A stretch of DNA of 64,000 nucleotides from Isoetes taiwanensis. Taxonomy: Eukaryota; Streptophyta; Lycopodiopsida; Isoetales; Isoetaceae. The notes beneath the pieces were generated by a model that saw only the letters and a program-made list of their open reading frames with translations, was not told the DNA's origin and searched no databases. The stretch lies in contig JAJEKV010000051.1 of assembly GCA_021234155.1 (NCBI GenBank), positions 8,328,105 through 8,392,104 of the forward strand, given 5' to 3'. Both the position numbers and the translations under genes were made by a program. This document shows positions 22,600-34,659 of the stretch, piece by piece; position 1 is the first letter of the stretch; each line of letters begins with the position of its first letter.

Positions 22600-24600
22600 A
22601 TTCTTTTTTAATTAAAAAAGGTGGACAATGACGTGGGATAAAATTTAAAATAACCGACGCTCATTAATTCGCACTCCCGCAATCTCCGCTTCGGTATGCA
22701 CCACCCGATTCTACCACAAAGGTGGTGCCAAAATGTGGCGTCAAAATGCACGTTTTTGATACACCACAGCGTGCTTTTACCCTCGCTTCCATACACTCCA
22801 TATTAGCCAAGACTTTGCCATGTGAAATGCAATCCTTTTAGAAGCAGTCCACTGATTTGGATAAATACCCAAAAGAAAGTGCTGACTATCCAAAGATACT
22901 CCAAAAAGAGAATGCAGCCATAACCTAAGACTACTCAACTCTGCACACAAATATAGAATAGAATAGAATATGATTTTATCGTCCACGGAGACCAACTGGC
23001 CTATGGGACCCAAGTACAAAGAGAGAGAAGCGGCGATTACTACCGTGATTAAAAACCCCACCAAGGGTTTTCGGGAAAAACCTTAGTAGCAATAAGGATG
23101 CCGACATACCGCACGCTTATATACATAATCACAAGTACAAATGAGGTTAATGCCTGGACGGGGGGCATAACCGAGTCCGCGTATCCATTATCTCCTCGGA
23201 GGTACGATCCCAACAAGCCTACGAGGCCGTGCTCGGTAGCTCATGCAAGGCCCGATGGGGCACAACTAACCGAAAGCATACCGAGCCCGGATATGCTCGC
23301 GTACACGGACAGCCACGGAGGGCGGACTTTCATCCTCAATGGCGCCTCGCTGACGGCATTGGACAGGACTCGCCCTCACGCTGGCCCCGAATCCATCTCC
23401 CCGCCTCAATGCGGAGGTGGTGTGCACTGTCGCGAATGGAAGCAATCACCCCGCTTTTTCATGGGTAGATGGGTGCACGTGTAGTGGTGTGGGCCCCTCG
23501 TGAGCATGGGATTAACCTCAATGCGTGGTTCGATAATTTGCCACCTTGACATGTGACGGGGGCCTCTGCATCCCAAAGCTTGGCCATGAAGCAAGCATCC
23601 AAGTACTTTGCTTCAAGGCAGCGCGTTCCTTCAATGTATGCACTGGTCCACATCTGCGTTGCCTCGCACATTCCATAGCGAGAACCACCGGCCTTGCTTG
23701 TCTTTCCAGCGAGGCTTTGAGTCGCCATGGGCCCATCGCCACCGCCAAAGCAAGGTTGGGCAGCCGGGCTTCATCCATAGCCACCACCTTCCGAAGTAAA
23801 TAATGTGACGTTCAGTAAGCACCCTCTGAATGGAAGGAAGCTTGTCTCCTGGAGCAAGATCGATATGGGACCGTGGATTTCACTCCCGGTGCCCGCCAAG
23901 AAGGCCTTCATGCACTGCTCTAGATCGTTCCAAGTGGTGAGGGATATCACCGGCCCCACACTACGCCCCATAGAGGAGGACGGTTCAACCAAGGCCCCGA
24001 ACAAGTGTGCCCGGTGACCCCATGCATACTGACTACGCCTTGATATTTGTTGTTTTGCATTGCATACGTGGGCTTTCCGGCTAGGTGACCCGTAACCTCG
24101 ATGGATGCATCCCAAAGTGTGGTAGTAGAAAACTCAATGCCCAAATACTTATAAGATCGAGCCACCTCCACTACCTGCCCTCGGTAAGTGAATGAGGGAA
24201 GGCGTGGTGCCGGGATGATGGGACCAAGAAGCACCCTTTGTATTGGCCAAGTTAACTCTCATGTCGCTGAATTGGCGTAAAGTGTCCAAAGCATCCGGTG
24301 GCGTTGCATGTCCTCCCGGGGTATATGCGGCAGGTCAACATCATCGGCATATATGAGTTGCCTGGATTATGTGGTGCATCAACCGCGCCTCCCCGTGCTT
24401 TCGGCTAGCCATTCTTCTAGCTGGTCAATGTACAAGCCGAAGAGCGTCGGGGATAGAGGGCAGCCCTGGCGCACCCCAATGCTACTAACAACGGGCTCCC
24501 CCGACAGTGTGAGACGACCGGAGCAAGCCTCGTATAGTCAATATATAGCATTCTGCAAGTCGACGGGGGTCCCTAGCTGTCTCAATCTATCCCACAACTT
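22600..24600 (-). pseudogene. LINE reverse transcriptase and C-terminus
   Basis: Read on the minus strand: SSIGVRQGCPLSPTLFGLYI (RT motif around the QGCPLSP block), then YRGQVVEVARSYKYLGIEFS, VISLTTWNDLEQCMKAFLAG, ETSFLPFRG, and finally ASKRIAFHMAKSWLIWSVWK, which resembles the tail of the LINE at 59.3 kb. The catalytic FADD box region is replaced by a broken sequence near 24,350. Frameshifts are frequent. A repeat with a TATTC tail interrupts it at 22,955-23,097. The related piece at 47.5-48.1 kb shares the YKYL and FLAR blocks. Confidence 0.75.
22955..23097 (-). repeat. Retroposon 3' end with TATTC tail
   Basis: On the minus strand AAGGTTTTTCCCGAAAACCC and TGGTGGGGTTTTTAATCACG lead to TTCTATTCTATTCTAT. 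The same lead and the same TATTC microsatellite occur at 51,053-50,665. A pentamer tail fits a SINE or RTE-type LINE end. Confidence 0.5.
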
Positions 24601-25510
24601 ATCCCGAGGCAGTGCTCCAATGTTTCAATGCACCGCTCACACATTGGGCAAAGTGGGCTTACTCCCGGCTTAAAGCGATGAACCATCTCATTAACTCTCA
24701 AAGAGCGATGAATCACCTGCCAAAGTAGAACATTTACCTTTGGAGGATTATATTTAGACCAAACAAGTTTCCAGATGGATTGCCATTGAGAAGGCAAAGT
24801 CTGTAAGTGCCATTTTCGAGAAGGTGATAAAGTATTTGAGGAGGTAAGCAATCTGTAGCATGAACTTACTAGCTTCTTGCCTTCTTTAATACCTTGAACA
24901 AAGTTCCAGCATCTCTTGTTACCCACCTTCTTAATTAGAGGAAGGGCACTTGCTACATAAGCCCATATACTGATATCTTTATCCAACAACCCATATGTCT
25001 CCTGAAACCATTGCCAAGGAGCAATGTCAATACCAAAATACCACTGTTCAATAGAAATAATACCTGCTCTCCTCCACCTCGCTTGGGAATGCGCATGCAT
25101 AAATTCTACAACTGGGTGTAGTTGGCCATGAGTATACAAAGGCAACCATAGAAAGGGGGAAGATGCCTGGAGACAAGCTTCCCAATCAAATGTAATCACC
25201 TGCTGGACTACCTTCCAGGCCCGAAGCAAGCCTTTCAGTACTGGAGAGGCATGTGAAGAAGCTTTCAATGGATATAACAATGCCCAAGGGAGCTCAATTC
25301 TCACACCTCGCTTATGAAAAACCATACACTTCTTTACTGATTGTTTAAGTAACTTCATACCTGGTGATGCACAATCATCTTTCAACAAACTGAACAATAG
25401 CTTAGAAGCTAAGACCTTACCCTGTAAAGAAAGATCCAACATACCAAGTCCTCCTTGTTGTTTAAACAACATACATTTCTTCCACGCCACCTTCACAGTG
25501 CCTCCTTGAT
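24582..25510 (-). pseudogene. L1-type LINE ORF2 C-terminus with zf-RVT
   Basis: A 304-codon open frame holds KQQGGLGMLDLSLQGKVLAS (post-RT block), WRRAGIISIEQWYF and the zinc-binding zf-RVT domain WSKYNPPKVNVLLWQVIHRS...CPMCERCIETLEHCL. It is 5'-truncated at about 25,510 and is cut at its 3' side near 24,590, where the other LINE's reverse transcriptase begins in the same orientation. The frame is intact, so it is younger than its neighbour. LINE ORF2 copies the element RNA at the target site. Confidence 0.8.
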
Positions 25511-27340
25511 CGGTACATCAGACAAAATCTCTTACAATCTTTTTTATCTCTGCCAGGTGGACGCCTAGAACCCAAAACTAACACTAGCACCGTTATATCG
25601 GGGTTCGCTCGTGATCATTTTTTGTACCAGTTGATGTTCTACAGTTTTTTGTCGGAGGATAATACATCTATCAACACTATTCATTTCAATGAATGCATTG
25701 GCAAGCAGGGCCATGGCGGCATAGCCTGATATTACAAGACATCCTTGGCATCTTCAGTTTCGTTACTACGGCAAATAGGCACAATCGATACATGTGGATA
25801 GGATACAAGAGAGATTCCCTCTTTATAGCTGCATGTTATTTCCACATGCCGACTCAAACTTCTATCATATGCATTTAGATGTGGATAGATTGGATATGTA
25901 TGTCAATCTATATGATGACATTCAACAACCCCTCTCCCAAAGATATAGCAACCTTCTCATATAAATATTACTTTTAGAGCTTTTGCCCCCTTTTTTAATA
26001 GTCCCATTATTTTCAATGGTTTCAATTTATCTAATTAAATTCTTGAATAATTTCGCTTGATAGATAATTCCGTAGGCCTAAATATTTGTCGTTTTTTCTC
26101 CTCCTCTTGCTCCCATACCCGCTCCATTGAGTAGCACCATATACATTCTAAAAGAAATATGCAAAGATCGGCTTTGTTTCTAGGATTTTCATGTTTCCAG
26201 GATTTTTGCTTGTATTCCATGTTAGAATGAGGAGATATTCTTGCGTGACAAGTTGTGTTTTTGGCAAATTGCTCAACCAAAGCCTCAGGCTACTTGTACT
26301 CCATGCTAGAGTGAGGAAAAATTCCTGCCAGACAAGCAACTTCGAAGAATCTCTGTCTATGTTCTTATTATTATGACAATTTTAAAGTAACGAATGGCAT
26401 TTTAACTACAAATGAGAACAAGTTGGCGGGGATTGAGCTAGTAAAATGGCTGGAGAAGAGCCTTTTTTGGTGAAGATATGGATGGGCAGAACATCTTGTA
26501 GTTCTGTGGAAGATTTTTTGCGATATTAGGGGGGCAAAAAATGATTTGCAAGCTGCTAGAAACGTCAGAGATACAAAACTTTGATAATATAAAAGTGGAG
26601 GAAATAAATTGATTTGGCTGGAAAAGTCCCAGCCATGGCTCACAATATACAGATGAACATAACTGAAAGACCATCAAGTTGAGGAAAATATTCCTTGTTC
26701 TTGCCTTGTCACGTGGCAAGATGAGACAGAAATAAACACTAAACGAGATTTAACAGGAGGCAATTTAAAAACGTACTCAAAACTAGTCAAAAGCACGCTA
26801 AATTATTTTGCATAGCAAATTGTAGGATATGATGTGGGTGGTGTTTTATAATATAAAATTGAAGTCGAATTAGGCATTAGATGGTTTATTTTTTGCAAAA
26901 AAATGACAACAATAGTTGACATTCACATGCTTAATCCACGTGCAAACTTTTCAACTTTCCTCCACTACAAGATTGTAGCATTTGTGGACCACAGAAATGA
27001 TCTATATAAATATAACTTCACTTCAAAAACTTGAAAATGTCTTGTATAGAAACTAGTTTTTTCACGCAACTGAGTTATATGTGGCCAGTTATAAAAGTTG
27101 GCCTTGCCATTTTGGCATTATCCAAACTAGGGAAGGGTACAAGGTTGATCTTCAGAACTGATCATCTATGACCATTTAGGTCAAGATGTAGAGAAGGAAG
27201 CAAAAACTGCACTTTATTTGTTGGAAAGCTTTGCAATCTGGATGTTTGTGCATAGCATGTGCACTTTTTATGGTTCTATCCATTAATGAGACCACATTTG
27301 TGATAGATATAACCTTTGAAATATCTACCAACAAAGAAGT
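25511..27340. other. No gene seen; small duplication
   Basis: At 26,205-26,330 a unit containing TATTCCATGTTAGAATGAGG is repeated imperfectly about 90 bases on. No coding region is supported. Confidence 0.45.
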
Positions 27341-27574
27341 GTTACAGAGTTATCCTAACCGTTCTGCAATTAAAATCATTAATCTATGGTAATTAGGAAG
27401 CCCAGAAAGTGAGATGAATCTTATGCACATGATGAAGCATGGATCAGGTAATATGCTCAATGACTCATTATTGGAACTCTTTCTTAGGTTATGTATGAAC
27501 CTTCTGCAAGCTACAGAATAAACTAATAACATCAAACAGCTTTGCACGACCTAAGAGACAGAAGAAAAATTTGC

Positions 27575-27840
27575 ATACATGTGGATTGGGACCAATGTTT
27601 CTGCTCGCAATAGTGTTTTCATCTTTGAAATCATCTAATATTTCCTTCAATCTCCATCTTCCATCATGGTTGGGTGCTGCATCCATTTTCATTCTCCTCA
27701 TCATAACTTTCTGGTTTCTGTGCATGGCCAAAATCTTGATACGCCCTTGCTTGACCTGTTGATTGACATCCTTGTCTTTTAAAACCTGTATAACCATGCT
27801 AATAATCCCTTGCATCTGCATGTTCACTACATTATCCCAA
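27575..27840 (-). CDS. Possible exon of an unidentified gene
   Basis: Between an acceptor-like AGCACAG (about 27,845) and a donor-like CAT|GTATGC (about 27,580) on the minus strand a frame reads LWDNVVNMQMQGIISMVIQV, QVKQGRIKILAMHRNQK and DGRWRLKEILDDFKDENTI. Composition is natural and the splice-like borders are well placed. A second candidate exon on the same strand (28,250-28,480) holds two NFGQKCPVHEAP-like repeats and ends at CTAG|GTATTATTC. I cannot name the gene. Confidence 0.35.
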
Positions 27841-27955
27841 AGACTGTGCTAAGGTCCTCTGTGGACTCAAGCTATGATTTTTTTGAAAGTCGGTGTTTCC
27901 ATTGTCAACCTCAATTTACCAGCTGCCATCATTTGTACCTTCTTTGCATTGGAAT

Positions 27956-28029
27956 TTAGCTAGAAGGGGAACATAATGAACAAATTAACTATTTAGCTAG
28001 AAGGGGAACATAATGAACAAATTAACTAA
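27956..28029. repeat. 37-bp perfect tandem duplication
   Basis: TTAGCTAGAAGGGGAACATA and the following 17 bases occur twice, back to back. Confidence 0.85.
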
Positions 28030-28844
28030 TTTCCTAGTTTTCTTTAATATGTACAGAGTTTGTCTGAGATTGAATGCCAGCATGTATTGAAGTATGCATA
28101 ACATGAATAAATTAAGAAGACGACTTCAGATATTATAATATGATGTTAAAAGTTCTAAATAACATGTGGCCTTCATCATTTGGAACAGAGCCAATGCACC
28201 TCAAAGTTCTAGTTAGACAATGTAATAAATCATACCAAGTGAATAATACCTAGTTTTTCTCAGGCTCAAAGCCAGAATCTTCATCATATTGTATTTCTGT
28301 TGAGTAAATTTTGGAGAAAAGTCATTTTTTTTATTATCAGCATGCATATGCTTAGCCGGGATGGTATTTTCCTTGATACAATGTTGCCCATGTGTACCTT
28401 GCACAGGGAGTTTTTGTCCAAAGTTTGGTGCCTCATGTACTGGGCATTTTTGTCCAAAATTTTGTGCCTCACACATTTGCCTCCTGTGCCATATGTATTT
28501 TCCTAACAGCCACTACTTTTCCAGTCTCCACACTGCTCCTATCATATCTTGCATGTAAATCTACCCAAATTTAGCTAAATGACTCTTGCCGCAAAAGATC
28601 CTCTTCAAGCATACTTATAATCAGAAGTATCTGTATTATTTCTATATCCAAATCCTATTTATAATCCCTGTTATGGTGATTAAAAAACCCAACAAAACAA
28701 CTCAGTACTATTGACCTTGCAGAACATTTGGTTGAACTTCATGTTATAAGTGCCAAATAAATCTTTCAGTTAAACTCGGATCCAACTAGCTGTTCCATTT
28801 TTTACAAGGCCACTAATAAGCTGATTTCCTTTTCCCCTTCTGCA

Positions 28845-29058
28845 TATGTCTATGTCTGCAATTTTTTGTGACAGTAGTCTGCCAATGGTTGCATTATACA
28901 TTATCTTTTATTTTGATCCACCATGCCTATAAATCTACAAAGGAGCATATGTCTAAGCCTACGATGTTTAGAAGAGTAGTCTGCCAATGGCTACATTATA
29001 TATAATATAAGTTTTCTATTTTGATCCACCATGCCTATAAATCTACAAAGCAGCCTAA
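28845..29058. repeat. Tandem duplication, unit about 110 bp
   Basis: AGTAGTCTGCCAATGGYTRC followed by ATTTTGATCCACCATGCCTA and TAAATCTACAAAG occur in two adjacent copies with a few substitutions. Confidence 0.75.
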
Positions 29059-29059
29059 G

Positions 29060-30200
29060 TTGCATATTAGGATTTACCTTTCCTTTTTGAATGAATGACT
29101 TTAGGCTAAATTCCATTCACTAATTCATGTTTGGAAAGCTCTTTATCAGCATACAGAGGAGGGGAATACACATCTTCATATGTATCATTCTATAGGTATG
29201 GAAACAAATCTTATTTGTCGTTGTTCTCACCATGTATCTCAACTTCGCAGTGGGACTCGTTCTCCTAGAGGAAAACTGCCTAAGGGGATAGAAGAAGTAC
29301 CTTGCCCTCAAGAACCACCATGCTTCATCGTCGTTCTAGCAAAGTAAGAGACAATTTAATGCAAGCCGACAATATTCTGAAGGTTTTGCTTACCACTAAG
29401 TTTGAGTTGATGTTCCAAATATATGCTCAATCTTGACAAAACATTCTACATCCAACATTCAATTTACTTATTCTACGAAAAATGTCCACATCTCCAAGAT
29501 ATCTTGCTTGCCTAAATAAATCAATTAAAAACGTTTAAAACTACCTCTATGCTGTGCACATTTTGTCGACCCAAAGATTTCACATTTCTGTACGACCACT
29601 CATAGAGAACATTAGTTTGCCATGGAAAATAATGGATTGCCATGAACAATAAAAAAATTGATCAAATTCACCTTGGATCGTGCATGACAAACTGGCTCGC
29701 AACTACAATATTCCATTTGAACCTCCTGAGTAGTTAAAGCATGTCGTCCTTAGTCCTTCAAAAAAAATAGCAGAGTAAGCTATTTTATGCAATTTTCAGA
29801 CAAAATTTCACGTTATGTGATTCCTGACTCCCACTTACTAATAGAAGGCAAAAGTTAGTGGCTCAAGGACAAAAAAAATAAAAAAGATAAAAAAAAAAAA
29901 AGAAGATGAAACTTTTTAGGTTAAGAAGCGCAAGAGATTCCACCTTGTTCATGTGTAGCCTTGGGAAGTTACGAGCAATTGAGAAAGATTACTAATCGAA
30001 TTGATTTTGTAGAGGAAACACAAATCGAATTGGTTTGTGCATAATTTTCATGAATTTTCCTCACCGTGATCAAATCAAACGATTCTAAGGCTCTCCACAT
30101 TTATAAAAATCTTAGCTCGTTGCAATGTGGATAGCCTCAAATTGCTTCAAAGTCTCAACTCGTGTTTGTGCATACGTGCGAAAATAAAAAAGTACTAAAA
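29060..30200. other. No gene seen
   Basis: AT-rich sequence with homopolymer A runs near 29,870-29,900 and no supported coding or mobile structure. Confidence 0.45.
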
Positions 30201-30204
30201 ATGC

Positions 30205-30440
30205 GAAAAACTACCAAAATGCCCCTATGAGTTTTAAAATTACCAAAATGCCCCTGACTCATATAAGTATACAAACAAATTACCAATTTGCCCCTACACA
30301 TCAAACCTAATTACTAAAATACCCCTACATACCAAAAATTATCAAAATACCATTACATACCAATTTTGATCAATCTACACCAAATATAATACTAAAATGC
30401 CCTACGCATCAAACTTAGTTACCAAAATACCCCTCCACAG
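30205..30440. repeat. ACCAAAATGCCCCT minisatellite
   Basis: The unit TTACCAAAATGCCCCT and variants occur about eight times with spacers of 15-30 bases. The same unit is found at 57,395-57,520, so it is a dispersed repeat. Confidence 0.8.
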
Positions 30441-30759
30441 TCTTATTGCGACACTTACAAGGAGTCAGCATTCCCTCTGGTTTAAGTGCACGTGATGCTA
30501 TCGGAGGGGGGAAAAAATGGACGTGCGCCTATTTTCTTGGATTTTTTGTCTCTTCCTCACATTTTCTGTTACATGCCATTTCTTGCAAAATTTTGTGAGA
30601 GAAAGCAGGTTCGTTGAATTCTGAAGCTAAATTCTGAAAGATTGATAGCTGCCCTTGTAGAGGGGTAGCTTTGGGGTGATTCTCTACGTCATAAGCTACA
30701 TTTTGATTACCATTTTCATATGTCTATGAAGCCCGACTCTGCTCCTAATTCACCCTTCT

Positions 30760-31086
30760 ATGGAGACAAAAGTTTTTGTAATTATCAAAGAGACATCTAG
30801 AATTACTTGTGGATTCCTACGGGGCTCAGCTTCTGATCTCTGGAATTCGCTGGTTATCCATCAACTATTTCTCGAAGAACTTTTCATATCAGAGTATTCT
30901 TTTGTCCCCAGCACAGTTGAGTTCGAAGTTGAAATCACCAATTCTTGGTTGGAAGAATTCATTGGTTCCAGTTCAGTTGCTCCAGCAGGAACTTTCAGAG
31001 TACATTGTGATTGGACTGATTACAGAATTACGGTTGAAATTTACTCTCAGTTAGATACAGCTCAAATTGATGATCATTCCCCTTAA
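30760..31086 (+). CDS. LINE small ORF upstream of ORF1 (copy 1)
   Basis: A 108-codon ORF reading METKVFVIIKETSRITCGFL and ending in a Tyr/Ser segment. It aligns without a break with the 97-codon ORF at 40,682 in LINE copy 2: shared blocks are K-F-x-I-x-K/Q, I(S/T)CGFL.G, LW.SLV.HQ.FL..LF, W..EF.G and F.V.C.WTD..I.V.IYS. The two copies differ at over half the residues yet both stay open, which suggests a conserved product. No known domain recognised. It lies about 160 bases before ORF1 on the same transcript. Confidence 0.7.
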   Translation: METKVFVIIKETSRITCGFLRGSASDLWNSLVIHQLFLEELFISEYSFVPSTVEFEVEITNSWLEEFIGSSSVAPAGTFRVHCDWTDYRITVEIYSQLDTAQIDDHSP

Positions 31087-31245
31087 GATTTTTGGATTTG
31101 ATAGATCTTCAGTCAGCAATTGGTTTCAATGGCATTTGGATTGGCAGTCCGATCACTATTAGTTAAATTTCTTTCTCTCTAATGGTCTCTTTCCCCTGTT
31201 TTCCTTTTTTCTCCCTTTTCGTCATTCAATTTTCTGCATGCCCTT

Positions 31246-32759
31246 TTGTTGTTTCACCCTGAATTTCACGCAATGGTTTCGAGTTTCACAGAAAACCCTA
31301 AAAATTTAGCCTTTCTTCACGCATTTGCCTCCCTTCCCGCTCCAGAAAGAGCCTCTGTTCTCCGGAACCTAAAATCCTTCCAAGAAAATCCTCAGGATAC
31401 CATCCTTTTTGGTAATTTTGCAACTCTGCTTCCTTCAATGGACCCAATTTCTCATCAGGTTCCTTTCTGGGACAATCTCTCTGCTGATCCCGATCACAGA
31501 GGCATTCTTCATCCAATCAATCCAAACACTCAAGTTCCCTTTCCTTATGGAGTTTCGAGAAGGCACCCAGAAATGCGCTCGGATGATGAATTGGATGCTA
31601 GACTTCGAAGGACCAGGCCGCTTCATATTCAAGAAAGGAAGATGAACCTCTACAATGGTATTTCTCTAAATCTTCCTATTGTTCATTCCAAAATTGATGC
31701 TCTTTCACAGTCTGCTGTTATTGTCAAAGTCCAAAAATGTGGAATTAAGCTGGATAAGCTTTGGGCCTTCCTTCTTAACCTAAATAAAGGAATCATAATT
31801 CAGGCTGTTTACTGGCTAAACTTTCCATATATTATGATCGAATGTGGAAATTCTAGATCAGCCAACGTTTTCCTCAATTATGGCCCGCTGACCTATGAAA
31901 CTTCCCAATTGACATTCCTGAAATGGCATCCCAAGCTTGACATTGACCAAATGAACAATCTATGCATTGCCTCTACATCCCTGTTTGGCCTCAATCCTAT
32001 TTACTGGGATGAAGACTGCTTCAAGATCCTCTTCAATTCCATTGGTACTTATATCTCAACAGAGTATTCTCCATCCAGACCCCCAAGAGCTTTTGTCCAA
32101 TTGGATCTGTCCAAAGAAATCCCTCTTTCCATCCCTTTCAAAGATTCCTTTGGAGTAGAATCATCTTTAGCTCTTAGATGGCCTGGACTGCCTTCCCAAT
32201 GCCAAAAATGTCTCCATAAACACTTTTGGTACTCAGACTGCAAATCAAGTTCTAAACCTCAACAAGAAAATAGGTCAAATATGTCTGTTAAAGATAATGT
32301 TAATCAGGCTCGTTCTGTTTTGGGAGATAAAATGGTTGATCAGTCAACCAAGGAAGATCTATCTCAGGGTAATCAGGAAAAGAAAATGGATTCCTTTCAC
32401 AATCTCCCAGAAAATGAGCAATTCAAATGGACCAGGGTAAATGGCAGCTACAAGAGGATTCAGAAACAAAGGATAGTAAGAGAGCAGATGAAGGATAAGG
32501 GCAAAGTGGATGAACTGATTAATTTCACTAATCAGAAGAGGAATAATGGTATAACAATTGGAGAACCTAAGGTTTTGGTCAAAGGGATTATTTCTGGTAA
32601 GCCAAATCAAGCCACAGATGTTTTAAGCATTACCTTAAACAACATCATTAAGGATGCTAAAACTCAGCACAAGGGTCAGTGCTCGTACAGTCTCATTGAC
32701 TACCCTATCAACAACTCAAGCAAGAATGGGTCATTAATTATGAAATCTCAAGGAAAAGC
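31246..32759 (+). pseudogene. LINE copy 1 ORF1, 5' part, interrupted
   Basis: Nucleic-acid-binding ORF1 of a plant L1 element. An N-terminal helical part (FLHAFASLPAPERASVLRNL) is followed by a DUF4283-like RNA-binding fold (VIVKVQKCGIKLDKLWAFLL, YWLNFPYIMIECG, SQLTFLKWHP), then GTYISTEYSPSRPPRAFVQL and the knuckle CQKCLHKHFWYSDC (the copy 2 counterpart is a cleaner CX2CX3HX5C). It then has a Lys/Gln-rich tail. The Copia element cuts it in frame after the codons for SQGK; ORF1 resumes at 38,402. The first plausible start is the ATG at 31,246 or 31,271. Confidence 0.85.
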
Positions 32760-33387
32760 TGTGAAGATATGTCAGGTTATATTATATGCATTGTTTAACA
32801 ATATTGCATGATAAGATTGTGCAGGTCCATGAAGTCATATGCAATATTGATCTATGAGAAGCAGTGGCAGTAGGTCAATAAGGAAGTATGAAGTCAATAC
32901 TTGAAAAAATTAGGTTGGTGGGCTGGTACTACCCGGACGTTGCTACACCCGCCAGAAAACGTCAGATACCCCCAGCCCGCAGGTTTAGGGTTTTGGAAGT
33001 CAAAGTCAACGGATATTTTGGGAAACCTAAATTTATGGACGGCAAGACCTATCTACTCCGTATCTTTAGGCAAGTCGGTAGACTTTCCAGTATAAGGGGA
33101 CGCACAATCTACAGAGGAATGTGTGGACAATCAGGCGGATTAAGATCTAGGAATGCCGGAATATGGCCATACTAGCTTGGTTGATTGATCATAACTTGAT
33201 TTAGATTTTGTGTGAAGTTCATAAGTGCGCAAAGGAATTAGTGACCACAACTTGGCTTCCTTGGTGCTAGATTCTATTGTACTTAAAGACTAAGACATAT
33301 TTTATTGTCTAGAATGGAGAGTTAAACTTTACATGTGTTTGTCTCATCCTTGCTATTGGAATTATCTAAGGGTTCATTAATCTAACA
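32760..33387 (+). repeat. 5' LTR of Copia element
   Basis: 628 bases, TG...CA ends. Differs from the 3' LTR by about five substitutions and a few small indels, for example GGACGGCAAG against GGATTCAAGAAG. Confidence 0.95.
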
Positions 33388-33388
33388 G

Positions 33389-33400
33389 TGGTATCAGAGC
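33389..33400 (+). other. tRNA-iMet primer binding site
   Basis: TGGTATCAGAGC begins two bases after the 5' LTR. Confidence 0.9.
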
Positions 33401-33420
33401 CTTAAAATTCCAGGTGCAGG

Positions 33421-34540
33421 ATGTCAACACGCTTTGGAGCAAATCTCCTTAATTCCATTGAGATATTTAAAGGAGATAGTGGCTTTCAGTTATGGAAGCA
33501 AAGTATAAAGGAGGTATTGGAATTTGAAAATCTATGGTATTTATGTGATGTAAATACACGGTGGTACAAAGAGTGACCGCAATCGGGATTCTAGTGGTGA
33601 TCGTGCGGGGAGGACCTCTTGCTAGTGCTGCTAGCTACATTGCGCGGGGTGGTGCAGTGCGGATCTCCGTGTGCAGGAGGAGCTGCTAGTGCAAGTGTTG
33701 GTGGAGGTACCACCACGAGGACAAGTGCCGATGAGAAAACAAAAAATTATGGAAGCTCAATCAATAATCAGCAGCAAGGTTGGTACTTGTGATTAAGTTA
33801 AAATTAAGAGGCAAATCTCCAGCGAGACATGTGGAAGTATATGATTGAAAATTATGAGATTAAATCATCATCTCAAATAGATGTTTTGGAAAAAAAACTA
33901 AGAAAGTTAAAAGCTCTATGAAAGAGACAATATTACAGAATTTTTAGAGAAATTTGAGTCTATTATTGCTGACCTTGAAGGTCACGGGGGTTGTTCTTAA
34001 TGATGACTACCAATTATTAGCTATTTCTAGAGTCAGTATCTCACAATGCACAACTTGCTACTCTGTTGAGGAATGTTGCCAGTCCAAGGAGCATGCCATT
34101 AAGATGATTCGCATGTAGTTTGAGCAAGGAAAGGATCTTTGATGATGATGAGGCGAAGTCTTTGTATCTTTGGTAAAAAGGTAAGAAATCTTATGATAAA
34201 GGGAAGATAGGTCCATGCTTTAAATGTAACTTTATGGACATTTGAAGATAAATTGTCCCAAGCAAGATAAAGAAATAGTCTATTATAACTGTGAAGGAAA
34301 GGGTCACATGGCAAACAAGTGTCCAAGTCCAAAAAAAAATAAAGGAAAAAGATAAGAAATATTTTGAGGGCAAGAGCGGAGGAGGAAGAAATAGTCCTAG
34401 CTTGAATGTGGTTAAAGAATCTGAGGAGGAAGAACTAGATGAAGATATAGAGGTAAATATCTCAACCAATTGTTTTTCAAAGGAAAAATCTCATAACAAG
34501 AATGTTCTCATTTTAGATTCAGAGTCGAGAAATCGGTAAC
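33421..34540 (+). pseudogene. Copia gag and knuckle, decayed
   Basis: Starts MSTRFGANLLNSIEIFKGDS with FQLWKQSIKEVLE, the usual gag opening. A GC-rich Gly/Arg-like tract (33,560-33,730) unlike the rest follows. The knuckle reads YYNCEGKGHMANKC, with the first Cys of CX2CX4HX4C changed to Tyr. Stops and shifts throughout. Confidence 0.75.
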
Positions 34541-34659
34541 TTCAAGCTCAAGATTGTTGAAAAATTGCAAAGGGGGAGCAAAAGGACATGTCTGATTCGG
34601 GAATGGAGAGTTGAAGCAAATTAAAGATAATGGAATGCTTGAGTTGTTTGATTTGCAAG

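Noticed and set aside
32888-33175. 95-codon ORF, repeated at 37,896-38,105
   Set aside because: It lies within the Copia LTRs and differs in frame between the two copies.
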